Source: Bacteroidales bacterium (GTDB lineage: Bacteria > Bacteroidota > Bacteroidia > Bacteroidales > UBA932). Taken from it: a stretch of DNA of 32,879 nt. Positions 7,804 through 17,056 of this stretch are shown here, in pieces. Positions within the stretch are counted from its first letter, which is position 1. Each line of letters starts with the position of its first letter. The stretch lies in contig JAGAAD010000053.1 of assembly GCA_017615445.1 (NCBI GenBank), positions 1 to 32,879 of the forward strand, given 5' to 3'. The translations under genes and the position numbers were made by a program. The notes below the pieces were generated by a model. The model did not search any database. It was not told where the DNA came from and saw only the letters and a program-made list of their open reading frames with translations.

Positions 7804-9108
7804 ATGAAAGCAATAACGAAATATTTTGGTATTCTCATGGGTCTGGCCGTATTGGCTTCCTGCACATCGTTCGATTACCCGGACCGCTTCAAGCCCACCA
7901 AAGGTCTTCCTGTGGTGCACTATGTCCGCTACGCAGACAAAGACGTCATCATCGACCAGGCCAGTATGGAAGAGAACATCTGCATCGTGGGTGACAACCT
8001 CACCAGCGTCCACGATATCTATTTCAACGACCAGGCAGCTGTGCTGAACACCAGCTTCATCACCGAGCACGCTCTGATCGTCACCATCCCCAAGAACCTC
8101 CCCACCGTCCAGGATGACAAGATGCATCTTATCACCCGCGACAGTTCGGTCGTTCTCTACGATTTCAAGGTGTTGCCTCCTCTGCCGAAGATCAGCGCAA
8201 TGTCCAACGAATGGGCAAAGCCCGGCGAGACCGTCAGTGTGATGGGATCATATCTCTTCGCACCTCTCACCGTCCAGTTCCCCGGTGTGGATCCCGTGGA
8301 CATCACCGCCAGCACAGGCGATGCTTTCGATGTCCAGATCCCCGCTGGAGCACAGCCCGGTAAGATCAAGGTCACTACCGCTTCCGGAACCGCTCAGTCC
8401 ATCTTCATGTATCAGGACAGCCGCGGAATGCTCTTCAACTTCGACAACGACCCTCACCCCACCAACCACGGTTGGCACGCGATGGTCATCGAGACTGATG
8501 CAACCGCTCTCAGCGGCAACTTCCTCCGCCTCGGAGGCCCCGGCATCACCCTCGACGAAGATGCAGGCTGGAACGACGGCGCTTTCTCATTCGAGTACTG
8601 GCCCGGCGACTGGGACGATCCTGTCTCCTATGCCGACAGCCCTCGTCTGACAGACTTCGTGGACTTCAGCAAGTGGAACAACATGGGTCTCAAGTTCGAA
8701 ATGTACATTCCGAGCTCGAATCCCTGGAAGTCCGGTGCAATGCAGGTTATCATCGGCGGTGTGGATGTCGTGACCGACGGTGCCGAAGGCGCCATCGACA
8801 TTTACGGCAAGGTCACCGCAGGTGCGAACAACAAGTTCATCAGCGGCGACGGCGTCCCTCAGGCTCCCCGTGCACTCTACAGGCCTTGGGAAGCCACCGG
8901 TTCATACGACACCGGAGACAAATGGGTGACCGTTACCCTGCCCTACACCTCCTTTATTTATAATTCAGACGGCACGACCAACTCAAGCGAAATCAAGCCC
9001 GAGTCCTTCACCTCTCTGACCATCTTCGTGTGGAGCGGCGGAGTCACCGGTACCGCTTGCGAGCCGATCATCAAGATCGACAACATCCGTGCTGTTCCCG
9101 TTAAATAA
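7804..9108 (+). CDS. Surface glycan-binding lipoprotein (SusE position, SGBP-B type)
   Basis: The 434-residue lipoprotein has lipobox LAVLASC (Cys20). Two Ig-like IPT/TIG domains follow (about 35-120 and 125-205; the second begins PKISAMSNEWAKPGETVSVMG). The C-terminal half (about 210-430) resembles the beta-sandwich binding domain of surface glycan-binding proteins of the xyloglucan SGBP-B type (PF18329-like). Its typical segments are MLFNFDNDPHP, FSFEYWPGDWDD, FVDFSKWNNMGLKFEMYIPSSNPW and the final PIIKIDNIRAVP. Trp and Tyr residues in this half could form the sugar platform. It probably captures beta-mannan at the cell surface for SusCD. It lies 11 bases after susD. The family call is confident; the ligand is inferred. 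Confidence 0.85.
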   Translation: MKAITKYFGILMGLAVLASCTSFDYPDRFKPTKGLPVVHYVRYADKDVIIDQASMEENICIVGDNLTSVHDIYFNDQAAVLNTSFITEHALIVTIPKNLPTVQDDKMHLITRDSSVVLYDFKVLPPLPKISAMSNEWAKPGETVSVMGSYLFAPLTVQFPGVDPVDITASTGDAFDVQIPAGAQPGKIKVTTASGTAQSIFMYQDSRGMLFNFDNDPHPTNHGWHAMVIETDATALSGNFLRLGGPGITLDEDAGWNDGAFSFEYWPGDWDDPVSYADSPRLTDFVDFSKWNNMGLKFEMYIPSSNPWKSGAMQVIIGGVDVVTDGAEGAIDIYGKVTAGANNKFISGDGVPQAPRALYRPWEATGSYDTGDKWVTVTLPYTSFIYNSDGTTNSSEIKPESFTSLTIFVWSGGVTGTACEPIIKIDNIRAVPVK

Positions 9109-9120
9109 AATGAAGCGCAT

Positions 9121-11865
9121 ATGAAAAAGATTTTCAAATATTCCCTCATAGTCTCGCTCTGCGCCACTCTTGCCGCCCTCACCGGCTGCATGGAGAAAGA
9201 GCTGGACGTGAATCCGCTGGGTGATGCTTTCACCCTCAGCGGTATGGCTCCGAATCCGGTTATGCGCGGCGGTGAACTTCGTATCTTCGGACGCAAACTG
9301 GATCAGGTCTCTGAGGTCAGATTCGCAGGAGAAGACATCACCGTCACCGAATTCATCAGGGTCGGCAAGGGTGCCAAGCTGGACACTCTCTTCCTCCTCG
9401 TTCCCATCGAGGGACCCGAGGTTGGCAAGGTCAGCATCGTGGCAAAGGATGGCACAGTGAAGACTTCCCAGTCCGATCTGACCTTCTCCGAGCCCATCGA
9501 GATTGAATCCTTCTCCCCCGCCTCCGTCCTTTCGCGCGATGTTCTCACCATCAAGGGAGAATACCTCAACGATGTCAAGGAAGTCATCTTCGCAGGTGAA
9601 AACTCCTACGCCACCGTGTTCGAAAGCCAGGATCGCCACGAACTTAAAGTGGTTGTCCCTTCCAACGCAATCAGCGGCCCGGTGATCCTTTCGGACGTCA
9701 ATGAGATCGAGGATGAGAACACCATCCCGAACCATATCTACACCGCCACAGACCTTGTGGTAGGCAACCCCACCGTCACCAAGGCGGCGAAAGCCACCTA
9801 CAAGAGCGGCGATGTCATCACCGTCACCGGCGAGCATCTGGATATGATCAAGAACGTGGCTCTTCCTCAGGTCTCCGAAGTCGAGTTCAAGCTCGATTCC
9901 GCAGACTTCAAGAAGCTCACTTTCAACCTTCCTCCGAAGGCCGCCGACGGCCACATCACCCTCACCTCTTTTGCCGGTGTCGAGTTTGACGCAGGCGAAA
10001 TCGAGACGGTGACTGTTTCCGAGCTCGCGGTCGCATCACTTGCTCAGGACGGACGTTACAAGGCCGGCTGCCAGGTGGAAATCACCGGAGGCGACCTGGA
10101 TCTTGTGACCAAGGTGGAATTCGAAGGCGCAGAGGCCGACTGGTATCTCGATAAGACCAAGATAGTCGCCACTCAGCCCGACGCCGCCAAGGACGGTGCC
10201 GTGGTCGTGACCCTCGAGTCCGGCAAGAAGGCCTATAGCGACGCTATCGAGGTCGTCAAGCCCGTCGTGACAGCTGTGGACACCACCGCCGCCACTGCCG
10301 GCAAGGATGTCATCGTGGTCTCCGGACATGATCTCGATCTTGTCACCAAGGCCACCATCGGCAACAAGGCCCAGTCCTTCATCGACTGCGAAATCGAGTT
10401 CGTCGCTGCAGACAGCACTCTGAAAGTCGCGATCCCCGAGCAGGCCTACAGCGGAGTGATTACCCTCACTCCCGCCAGCGGCTATGAGGCTGTGACCGAG
10501 AGTATCAGCATTGTCTACGACATGGCTGTCAGCATCAAGTTCGACGCCCCTTCCTTCGGTCTTGGACAGAACATCAGCCTGACCGGTAAGAATCTCCTTC
10601 AGATAGACCGCATCTACATCAAGGGCAAGAGGGTAACCTCATTCGCCGTTCGCAGCGACGACGCAATGTCGTTCGCAATTCCGGAAGGCCTCGGCCCTGG
10701 TGTCTATCGCCTTGCGCTGACTCTCATGGACGAGAGCGAAATGACCTGGCCTATCCCGTTCGAGATCACCGCTCCGTTCACGGAGACCTTCTACTGGGAA
10801 GGCGATGAAGACCTTGGCAACTGGAGTTCTCAGCCTTACCTCGGCGCAGACGGTGCTCTTGCAGGCAATGTGGTGGTAGGCGATGTTATTCGCATCTACT
10901 ACACTCCTTACGCAGACTGGTGGCAGTTCGAAATCTTCGACGGTCACTGGGGTGGAATGTCGTTCCCTGAACTGGGAGGCGGCAAGGCAGTCACTGCCTC
11001 TAACACCGACCCGGATGCAACATACTTCGCATTCGAGGTTACCGACGACAATATCGGAGCTCTCACAGATTCTCAGGGCTGGGGCGGTATCTTCGTGGTC
11101 CAGGGCGAAAGCGTCAAGATCACCGGAGTTTCCGTCATCCACTTCGGCGCAGCTGAAAAGCGCACCACCATCTGGGAAGGCGAAACCGTGGTCGGCAACT
11201 GGGACAATTCGAATGGCGCACTCTCTTGGGGTGGCTACGACTGGAGCACAGTCGAGGCCGGAACCAAGCTCGCCGTGTCCTTCACCACCAGTGACGAGAA
11301 TGCCGTCATGCGCTTTGGAAACGGAAGCTGGGCTTCCCTGCCTAGCCTCGCAGGCCTTGCAGAAGACGGTAACATCCCTGTCGCAGGGCTCACGAGCTAC
11401 GAATTCGAGCTCACTGCAGCCGACCTCGATCAGCTGGTCAATGCCGGCGGTCTCGTCATCTGCGGAGCATACTGGACCCTCACCGAGGTTGCACTCGTGA
11501 CTGTGGAAGCAGCCGGTCCTCAGGAAAAGACCATCTGGGAAGGCGAAACCGTGGTCGGTAACTGGGACAATTCGAATGGCGAACTCTCTTGGGGTGGCTA
11601 CGACTGGAGCACGGTCGAGGCCGGCACCACCCTGGTCGCGCACTTCACGACCAGTGACGAGAATGCTGTCATGCGTTTCGGTAACGGTAGCTGGGCATCC
11701 CTGCCCAGCCTCGCAGGCCTTGCAGAAGATGGCAATATCCCTGTCGCAGGACTTACCTCTTACGAGTTCGAACTCACTGCCGACGACCTCGACCAGCTGG
11801 TTAATGCCGGCGGTCTCGTGGTCTGCGGCGCCTACTGGACCCTCACAGCAATCGGTCTCAAGTAG
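9121..11865 (+). CDS. Large surface lipoprotein: six IPT/TIG repeats plus three tandem lectin-like domains
   Basis: The 914-residue lipoprotein has lipobox LAALTGC (Cys23). Residues of about 26-550 form six consecutive Ig-like IPT/TIG repeats, each with a strand like GGELRIFGRKLDQVSEV or GDVITVTGEHLDMIKNV. They act as a rigid stalk. Residues of about 555-914 hold three copies of a domain of roughly 120 residues, each beginning WEG(D/E) (Trp559, Trp685, Trp806). The last two copies are nearly identical. Each copy has several exposed-looking Trp/Tyr residues, as expected for a beta-sandwich glycan-binding module. I cannot name the family of these C-terminal domains. The gene follows 12 bases after the SGBP-B-like gene and precedes the hairpin at 11877. 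A surface mannan-capturing role is inferred. A four-codon ORF (9110-9124) overlaps its start and may couple translation. Confidence 0.85.
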   Translation: MKKIFKYSLIVSLCATLAALTGCMEKELDVNPLGDAFTLSGMAPNPVMRGGELRIFGRKLDQVSEVRFAGEDITVTEFIRVGKGAKLDTLFLLVPIEGPEVGKVSIVAKDGTVKTSQSDLTFSEPIEIESFSPASVLSRDVLTIKGEYLNDVKEVIFAGENSYATVFESQDRHELKVVVPSNAISGPVILSDVNEIEDENTIPNHIYTATDLVVGNPTVTKAAKATYKSGDVITVTGEHLDMIKNVALPQVSEVEFKLDSADFKKLTFNLPPKAADGHITLTSFAGVEFDAGEIETVTVSELAVASLAQDGRYKAGCQVEITGGDLDLVTKVEFEGAEADWYLDKTKIVATQPDAAKDGAVVVTLESGKKAYSDAIEVVKPVVTAVDTTAATAGKDVIVVSGHDLDLVTKATIGNKAQSFIDCEIEFVAADSTLKVAIPEQAYSGVITLTPASGYEAVTESISIVYDMAVSIKFDAPSFGLGQNISLTGKNLLQIDRIYIKGKRVTSFAVRSDDAMSFAIPEGLGPGVYRLALTLMDESEMTWPIPFEITAPFTETFYWEGDEDLGNWSSQPYLGADGALAGNVVVGDVIRIYYTPYADWWQFEIFDGHWGGMSFPELGGGKAVTASNTDPDATYFAFEVTDDNIGALTDSQGWGGIFVVQGESVKITGVSVIHFGAAEKRTTIWEGETVVGNWDNSNGALSWGGYDWSTVEAGTKLAVSFTTSDENAVMRFGNGSWASLPSLAGLAEDGNIPVAGLTSYEFELTAADLDQLVNAGGLVICGAYWTLTEVALVTVEAAGPQEKTIWEGETVVGNWDNSNGELSWGGYDWSTVEAGTTLVAHFTTSDENAVMRFGNGSWASLPSLAGLAEDGNIPVAGLTSYEFELTADDLDQLVNAGGLVVCGAYWTLTAIGLK
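11167..11859 (+). repeat. Tandem in-frame duplication of a lectin-like domain, 363-bp period
   Basis: Copy 1 (11167-11496, residues 683-792) and copy 2 (11530-11859, residues 804-913) differ at 10 of 110 aligned residues by eye, and mostly at synonymous sites in DNA. A third, much more diverged copy precedes them from about residue 559. Confidence 0.93.
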
Positions 11866-11876
11866 ACTCAATTTTT

Positions 11877-11906
11877 GCCGGAAGGGGCCTGACCGCCCCT
11901 TCCGGT
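11877..11906 (+). promoter_or_regulatory. Strong intercistronic hairpin without U tract
   Basis: CCGGAAGGGGC (11878-11888) pairs perfectly with GCCCCTTCCGG (11895-11905) around the loop CTGACC, and a flanking G-T adds a twelfth pair. No T run follows. It lies between the surface-binding genes and the first mannanase gene. A role as an RNA processing or 3'-end stability element is likely: more SusCD/SGBP transcript, less enzyme transcript. Confidence 0.75.
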
Positions 11907-11913
11907 CCAAGTT

Positions 11914-13128
11914 ATGAAAAGATTTTTCCAGACCATAAGCCTGGTATTGCTGGCATTCGCCTGCTCCCCTGAGACGGTGGACACGCCTCCGACCGATAAG
12001 CCGGAGCCGCCCGTGGAAACGCCCGTGGAGCCCACGGAACCCACGGAACCCACAGAGCCCACGGACACTGTGGACACTGTGGAGACTCCGTCCGTGGTCA
12101 TAGTGGACGAGCCGGACAGCCTGCTGACCAACCCGAACGCATCACCGCAGGCCCAGAAAGTCTACGACTTCCTGCATGTGCTTCGCGGCCAGAAAATGCT
12201 CAGCGGAGTTCAGTCCGGGGGAACCGCGAACAACAACGAGCGGATCGACCAGGTTTACAAACTGACCGGCAAGCATCCCGCTCTTGCAGGCTACGATTTC
12301 ATTTTCCTGCAGTACTCCCCCACTCCCTCCAGCTGGAGCTGGAAGGTGGACTACGGCGATATGTCCGCTCCCAAAGAGCATTGGGAGGCGCACGGTCTGG
12401 TTTCCTATATGTGGCACTGGAACGTGCCGAACTCCGAGCAGGCATGGCAGAACGGTAAGAACGGCAATTTCGACGGCTACAACTTCTACTCCGACAAAAC
12501 CACGTTCAGCATTGAACGCGCCCTCACCGAAGGTACCTGGGAGCACGAATTCATCCTCCAGGACATCGAAAAGGTCGCCGGTTATCTTAAGATACTTAAA
12601 GACGATAATATCCCTGTCATTTGGCGTCCGCTCCACGAAGCCGCCGGCAACTACAATGTCTACGGCAACAACGGTGCATGGTTCTGGTGGGGTCGCGGCG
12701 GCGCAGAGCCCTGCAAGAAGCTCTGGAAACTGCTTCGCGACAAACTCGAAGGAGAGTACGGCCTGAACAACCTGATCTGGGTCTGGACACTGGACGCGAC
12801 TGTGGGCGGAGAAAAGGATTTCGATGCCTGGTATCCGGGAAACGACCTGGTGGACATAGTGGGAGTGGACATCTACGCAGACGACACCAACTCCAAGAAA
12901 AGGCAGTACGATGCTGCAGTCGCCCTGAGCCGTGGCCATAAACTCGTGACAGTCAGCGAATGCGGCAACATCCCCGACCCGGAGAAATGCCGAGACAACA
13001 ATGAATACTGGAGCTGGTTCATGACCTGGGATCTGGAATCCTATTCTTTGAACACAGACAATTATTGGAAACAACTGATGGCTTCGCGCGCGGTGATGAC
13101 CCGCGAGGGAATGCCTTCACTTAAATAA
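11914..13128 (+). CDS. GH26 endo-beta-1,4-mannanase, surface lipoprotein
   Basis: The 404-residue lipoprotein has lipobox LLAFAC (Cys17), then a Pro/Thr/Glu-rich linker of about 50 residues containing PTEPTEPTEPT. The GH26 TIM barrel follows (about 75-404). The acid/base is Glu242 in WRPLHEAAGNY, and the nucleophile is Glu349 in VTVSECG. Other barrel landmarks are YMWHWNVPN, AWFWWG and DIVGVDIYADD. GH26 enzymes retain configuration and hydrolyse beta-1,4-mannosidic bonds. The long linker and the acidic residues after the lipid Cys favour display on the outer face of the outer membrane. It is the first enzyme gene after the binding proteins, separated from them by a hairpin, and the likely initiating endo-enzyme. 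Confidence 0.93.
   Translation: MKRFFQTISLVLLAFACSPETVDTPPTDKPEPPVETPVEPTEPTEPTEPTDTVDTVETPSVVIVDEPDSLLTNPNASPQAQKVYDFLHVLRGQKMLSGVQSGGTANNNERIDQVYKLTGKHPALAGYDFIFLQYSPTPSSWSWKVDYGDMSAPKEHWEAHGLVSYMWHWNVPNSEQAWQNGKNGNFDGYNFYSDKTTFSIERALTEGTWEHEFILQDIEKVAGYLKILKDDNIPVIWRPLHEAAGNYNVYGNNGAWFWWGRGGAEPCKKLWKLLRDKLEGEYGLNNLIWVWTLDATVGGEKDFDAWYPGNDLVDIVGVDIYADDTNSKKRQYDAAVALSRGHKLVTVSECGNIPDPEKCRDNNEYWSWFMTWDLESYSLNTDNYWKQLMASRAVMTREGMPSLK
12031..12066 (+). repeat. 9-bp tandem repeat coding for a Pro-Thr-Glu linker
   Basis: Four head-to-tail units of CCCACGGAA and variants encode PTE/PTD. Two GACACTGTG units (DTV) follow. Such a tract can change length by slippage and so vary the linker of the mannanase. 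Confidence 0.85.
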
Positions 13129-13136
13129 GATCAGAT

Positions 13137-14678
13137 ATGCGCGCCATCATCAATTGGACACTGTTCTCATTCCTGACGCTCTCGCTGCTCTGCTGCTGCG
13201 GGAAGAACGAGGACCCGGACGACAAAGGCAACAACACGGTTGTAGCCCCGACGGCCATCACGTCCGAACCCGCAGAAATCGCAGCCGAACAGACCGGAGG
13301 CACATTCAGCGTCAAACTGACGGCGCCCGCACGCCCGAAAGTCAGCGGTTTACCCAGCTGGATCACCTACAAAGACGGCACCTTCAATCCGAGCACTTAC
13401 CAGATGACAGTGACCCTGACGTTGTCGGCAAACGGCAGTACATCCGAGCGCAGCGCAGATCTGACCGTGAGTGCCAAGGGCGCAGACGCCATCATAATCA
13501 AGGTGACCCAACCCGGCAAAGAGGAAATCAAGGACCCGACTCTGCCGGACAACACCGCGGTCAGCAGGACCATGGAAATTGGCCTGGGCTGGAATATGGG
13601 CAATCATTTCGATGCCTACTATCAGGGCGTTTCAAGCGAAACTGCCTGGGGCAACCCCAAGGCCACCCAGGCTACCTTCAACGGTGTGAAGGCCGCCGGT
13701 TTCGCCACCGTCCGCATCCCCGTGACATGGATGGGCCATATAGGCAACGCTCCTGATTACAAGATTGAAGACGCCTGGATGAACCGCGTCTATGAAGTGG
13801 TGGGATATGCCGAGAATGCCGGCCTGAACGTCATCCTCAACACCCACCACGACGAAGACCACAACGAAGGACACTGGCAGAATCTCGCCAACGCTGTGGA
13901 CAGCGAAGAAGCCAACACTCAGATCAAGGCTGAAATCGCTGCCGTATGGGGCCAGATTGCCGAGAAGTTCAAGGACAAGGGCGACTTCCTTATGCTCGAG
14001 TCTTTCAACGAACTTATCTACAAGAGCGAATGGTATTCCAGTTCGAACACCGAGAAGAGGTGCAATGTCATCAACGAATGGAACCAGGTGTTCGTGGACG
14101 CTGTCCGCGCGACGGGCGGCAATAATGCCACCCGCTGGCTCGGAGTTCCCGGCTATGCAGCCAGCCCTAATTTCCTGAAATATCTCACCGTTCCCGAGGA
14201 CCCCGCGAACAAGACCATGCTAGCCTTCCACTGCTACGATCCCTACGACTACACTATCGGAGACAAGCAGCTTCCGGACTGGGGCCACACCGGCACCTCG
14301 TTCCCCAATGGCGAGGAGGAAATCAAAGCCCTGTTCCACAGCATTTACACCAATTATATCGCAAAGGACATCCCCATCTACATGGGCGAATTCGGCTGCT
14401 CGCTCCGCGACAAAAACAACGCGAAGGCCTGGGCCTACTACCTCTATTATCTTGAGTATGTGGTCAAATGCGCAAAGACCTACGGCATCGCTCCCATCCT
14501 CTGGGACAACGGCGCCAAAGGCTACGGCAAGGAATGCCACGCCTACATAGACCACGGTACAGGCCAGTACATTGGCAACTCCCAGCCGGCTGTGGCCGCC
14601 ATGGTGAAAGCCTGGAAGACCGATTCGGAGGGATACACCCTGCAGACCATCTACAATTCAGCCCCGACCAATAAATAA
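13137..14678 (+). CDS. BACON domain plus GH5 endo-beta-glycanase, surface lipoprotein
   Basis: The 513-residue lipoprotein has the lipobox region LLCCCG (Cys19-21) followed by the acidic stretch NEDPDD, consistent with surface export. Residues of about 45-127 form a BACON domain (AEQTGGTFSV, GLPSWI, VTQPG). The GH5 barrel runs from about 140 to 500, starting GWNMGNHFDAY and SSETAWGNPKAT. The acid/base is Glu292 in ESFNEL and the nucleophile is Glu418 in YMGEFGC. His365 and Trp456 fit substrate-contact positions. The pattern is closest to subfamily GH5_4, whose members cleave beta-1,4-glucan, xyloglucan or glucomannan. In this locus it probably cuts glucomannan at glucose-containing sites. BACON usually acts as a spacer from the membrane. 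The gap to the GH26 gene is 8 bases. Confidence 0.9.
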   Translation: MRAIINWTLFSFLTLSLLCCCGKNEDPDDKGNNTVVAPTAITSEPAEIAAEQTGGTFSVKLTAPARPKVSGLPSWITYKDGTFNPSTYQMTVTLTLSANGSTSERSADLTVSAKGADAIIIKVTQPGKEEIKDPTLPDNTAVSRTMEIGLGWNMGNHFDAYYQGVSSETAWGNPKATQATFNGVKAAGFATVRIPVTWMGHIGNAPDYKIEDAWMNRVYEVVGYAENAGLNVILNTHHDEDHNEGHWQNLANAVDSEEANTQIKAEIAAVWGQIAEKFKDKGDFLMLESFNELIYKSEWYSSSNTEKRCNVINEWNQVFVDAVRATGGNNATRWLGVPGYAASPNFLKYLTVPEDPANKTMLAFHCYDPYDYTIGDKQLPDWGHTGTSFPNGEEEIKALFHSIYTNYIAKDIPIYMGEFGCSLRDKNNAKAWAYYLYYLEYVVKCAKTYGIAPILWDNGAKGYGKECHAYIDHGTGQYIGNSQPAVAAMVKAWKTDSEGYTLQTIYNSAPTNK

Positions 14679-15958
14679 TGAAGAGGCTGAGTGCCATATT
14701 CCTGGCAGCGCTGCTTGCCGTCCTGTCCTGCACCAGGGAAGATCCCGCTCCCAAGCCGGATCAGAAGACCGACGTGGTCGTCACGCCCCCTGAGGAGCCG
14801 GACACGACCGGCACACCCACTCAGCCTGTGGACTCTATCCCAGCCACTGAAGAATGGGAACTTGCATCCGAGTCAGTCAGGAATATGGGCACGGGCTGGA
14901 ATCTGGGCAATACGCTCGATTCCAATAGCGGAAACGCGGACAACATGTGGATCGAAGCCTGGTCTGCCCGCACTCCCAAGGACTACGAAACTGCATGGGG
15001 GCAGCCTGAAACCACACGCGAACTTATCCATATGTTCAAGGAGGCCGGATTCGGCGCCATTCGCGTCCCCGTCACCTGGTATCCGCATATGGGAACCGTG
15101 ACCGTCTCGGGCGCGAAATGGGATATGGGCACATGGACCGGCTACGACATAGATCCGGTCTGGATGGCGCGAGTGAAGGAAGTGGTCGGTTTTGTTCTCG
15201 AGGAAGACATGTACTGCATACTCAATGTCCACCACGACACCGGAGACGCTACGACAGCATGGCTAAGGGCCGACCAGACTATCTATGAGTCCGTCCGTGA
15301 GCGCTTCATATCGCTATGGACCCAGATTGCTACTGAATTCGCCGACTGCGGGCAGAAACTCCTCTTCGAAGGTTTCAATGAAATGCTGGACGCAAAAGGC
15401 AGCTGGAACGGTCCCGCGAACCCGGCTGAGGCCTATGACGTCATAAACAGCTACAACGCCGATTTCGTCTCTGCAGTCCGCGCCACAGGCGGAAACAACC
15501 TTCAGAGAAATCTTATCCTCAACACCTACTGCGCAGGCACCAGTATCCAAAGCTTGAACGCCTACCGTCATCCGAAAGACAATTTGAAAGGGCATCTGAT
15601 AGCTGAAATCCACAGCTACTCCCCTTATCATTTCGCATTTGACACCGACTACCCGAAGACTCAGTTCGACTCCTCCTGCGAAACTGAGGTTAAAGGAATA
15701 ATAGAAACGCTGAACTCCTATCTGGTCCGCAAGGGCATACCTTGCATAATAGGAGAATACGGCTGCACCTCCGGCCGCTCCGAAACAGAGAGATCCAAAC
15801 AGGCTGCCTGCTATGTGGGCAACGCCGCAAAGTACGACATAGCCTGCTTCTACTGGATGACCTTGAGCGACGGAGCAGACCGCTCAGTGCCCCAATGGAC
15901 GACTCCCGCGTTGAAGGACGCCATTCTGAAAGCATACAACGAAAACAAAAACCAATAA
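14678..15958 (+). CDS. GH5 endo-beta-glycanase, second copy, surface lipoprotein
   Basis: The 426-residue lipoprotein has lipobox AVLSC (Cys18), then REDP and a Pro/Thr-rich linker to about residue 60. There is no BACON domain. The GH5 barrel begins MGTGWNLGNTLDS and has YETAWGQPETT and FGAIRVPVTWYPHMG. The acid/base is Glu235 in EGFNEM, the nucleophile is Glu360 in IIGEYGC, and Trp393 lies in FYWM. It is GH5_4-like and related to the preceding gene, but clearly diverged and with an insert after GNTLDS. Its ATG overlaps the preceding stop (TAATG), and the next gene does the same with its stop, so translation is probably coupled. An endo-acting glucomannanase or glucanase is inferred; GH5_7 or GH5_2 cannot be excluded by eye. 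Confidence 0.9.
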   Translation: MKRLSAIFLAALLAVLSCTREDPAPKPDQKTDVVVTPPEEPDTTGTPTQPVDSIPATEEWELASESVRNMGTGWNLGNTLDSNSGNADNMWIEAWSARTPKDYETAWGQPETTRELIHMFKEAGFGAIRVPVTWYPHMGTVTVSGAKWDMGTWTGYDIDPVWMARVKEVVGFVLEEDMYCILNVHHDTGDATTAWLRADQTIYESVRERFISLWTQIATEFADCGQKLLFEGFNEMLDAKGSWNGPANPAEAYDVINSYNADFVSAVRATGGNNLQRNLILNTYCAGTSIQSLNAYRHPKDNLKGHLIAEIHSYSPYHFAFDTDYPKTQFDSSCETEVKGIIETLNSYLVRKGIPCIIGEYGCTSGRSETERSKQAACYVGNAAKYDIACFYWMTLSDGADRSVPQWTTPALKDAILKAYNENKNQ

Positions 15959-17055
15959 TGAAAAAGTTTGCACTACTTGCGATGATACTCGCCACAGCAT
16001 GCACCGTCAACCCGACCGATCAGGTGACATCAGTCCTTAAGAAGGCTGTCGCCGAGGGAAAGATCCTCTACGGCCATCAGGACGACCTTATGTACGGCCA
16101 CACCTGGAATGCCACGGAAGAGAACGACCACTCCTTCGAGCGCTCGGACGTGCTTTCGGTCGCGGGCGACTACCCTGCCATTCTCGGCCTTGAACTGGGC
16201 GAAATCGAGCTCGGCGGCGAGCTCAGCCTGGACGGCGTGAACTTCGACCTCATCCGCGAAGCGGCGGTCAAGCACTACCAGAGGGGCGGCATAGTCACCA
16301 TCAGCTGGCACCCGCGCAACCCCGTGACAGGCGGCACAGCCTGGGACGTGAGCGGCGGCAATGTGGTGGAGCGTCTGCTGCCCGGCGGAGACCACTACAA
16401 CATGTTTATGGGCTGGCTGGACACGGTCGCAGACTTTCTCTCAAGTATCAAAACCCCGGACGGAAAACCTATACCTATCATCTGGCGTCCCTGGCACGAG
16501 CACACCGGCAACTGGTTCTGGTGGTGCTGGCCCTATTGCACGGACAACCAGTTCAACTCTTTCTGGGTCATGACCTATGACTATCTTGCGCGCGAGCGCG
16601 GGCTCAGGAATCTGCTGTGGGCGATTTCCCCGAATGGAGTGGACTTCTTCGAGGACTGGCCTCAGCGCTACCCCGGCGACGATTATGTGGACATAGTGGG
16701 CCTGGACATGTACTGCCCGACCTGGATGCCCCAGCCGGAAGCCATCCCCTACTACATTGAAAACACACGCCTGCTGCTCGCATCCCTGCAGAAATTCGCA
16801 GAAGAGCACGGAAAGATCCTCGCCTTCACTGAGACCGGCTACGAAGGTCTGACCTGGCCCACCTGGTGGACCGAAGTGCTCGCGCCGGCAATCAAGGGCT
16901 TCCCCATCGCCTATTTCCTCACCTGGCGCAACACCAGCGAGCCGGACCGCAGGGACGTGCATTTCTACGCCCCCTTCCCCGGCGGACCTACGGAAAGCGA
17001 CTTCGTTGAATTCATAAAAGACAACAACATACTTCTTCTTAACGGCATCAAGTAA
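15958..17055 (+). CDS. GH26 beta-mannanase/mannobiohydrolase-like, linker-less lipoprotein
   Basis: The 365-residue protein starts at the ATG at 15958, which overlaps the previous stop (TAATG). A longer frame to 15742 exists but lies inside the preceding gene and lacks a signal peptide. The signal [15 protein letters not shown] gives lipid Cys15 and runs directly into the GH26 domain. Motifs are [25 protein letters not shown], Glu181 in [14 protein letters not shown] (acid/base) and Glu292 in FTETGYEG (nucleophile). It resembles Bacteroides GH26 enzymes that release mannobiose. The missing linker and the non-acidic residues after the Cys suggest the periplasmic side, where it would turn imported oligosaccharides into disaccharides for the epimerase/phosphorylase pathway. 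The exact product is inferred. Confidence 0.92.
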   Translation: MKKFALLAMILATACTVNPTDQVTSVLKKAVAEGKILYGHQDDLMYGHTWNATEENDHSFERSDVLSVAGDYPAILGLELGEIELGGELSLDGVNFDLIREAAVKHYQRGGIVTISWHPRNPVTGGTAWDVSGGNVVERLLPGGDHYNMFMGWLDTVADFLSSIKTPDGKPIPIIWRPWHEHTGNWFWWCWPYCTDNQFNSFWVMTYDYLARERGLRNLLWAISPNGVDFFEDWPQRYPGDDYVDIVGLDMYCPTWMPQPEAIPYYIENTRLLLASLQKFAEEHGKILAFTETGYEGLTWPTWWTEVLAPAIKGFPIAYFLTWRNTSEPDRRDVHFYAPFPGGPTESDFVEFIKDNNILLLNGIK

Positions 17056-17056
17056 G

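Noticed and set aside
12031..12066. Possible CRISPR or other regulatory repeat
   Set aside because: The 9-bp units have no spacers and encode a Pro-Thr-Glu linker in frame. No CRISPR array was seen anywhere in the window.
15742..15957. 72-residue N-terminal extension of the second GH26
   Set aside because: It overlaps the end of the GH5 gene in another frame and would bury the lipoprotein signal peptide. The ATG at 15958 with TAATG coupling is better.
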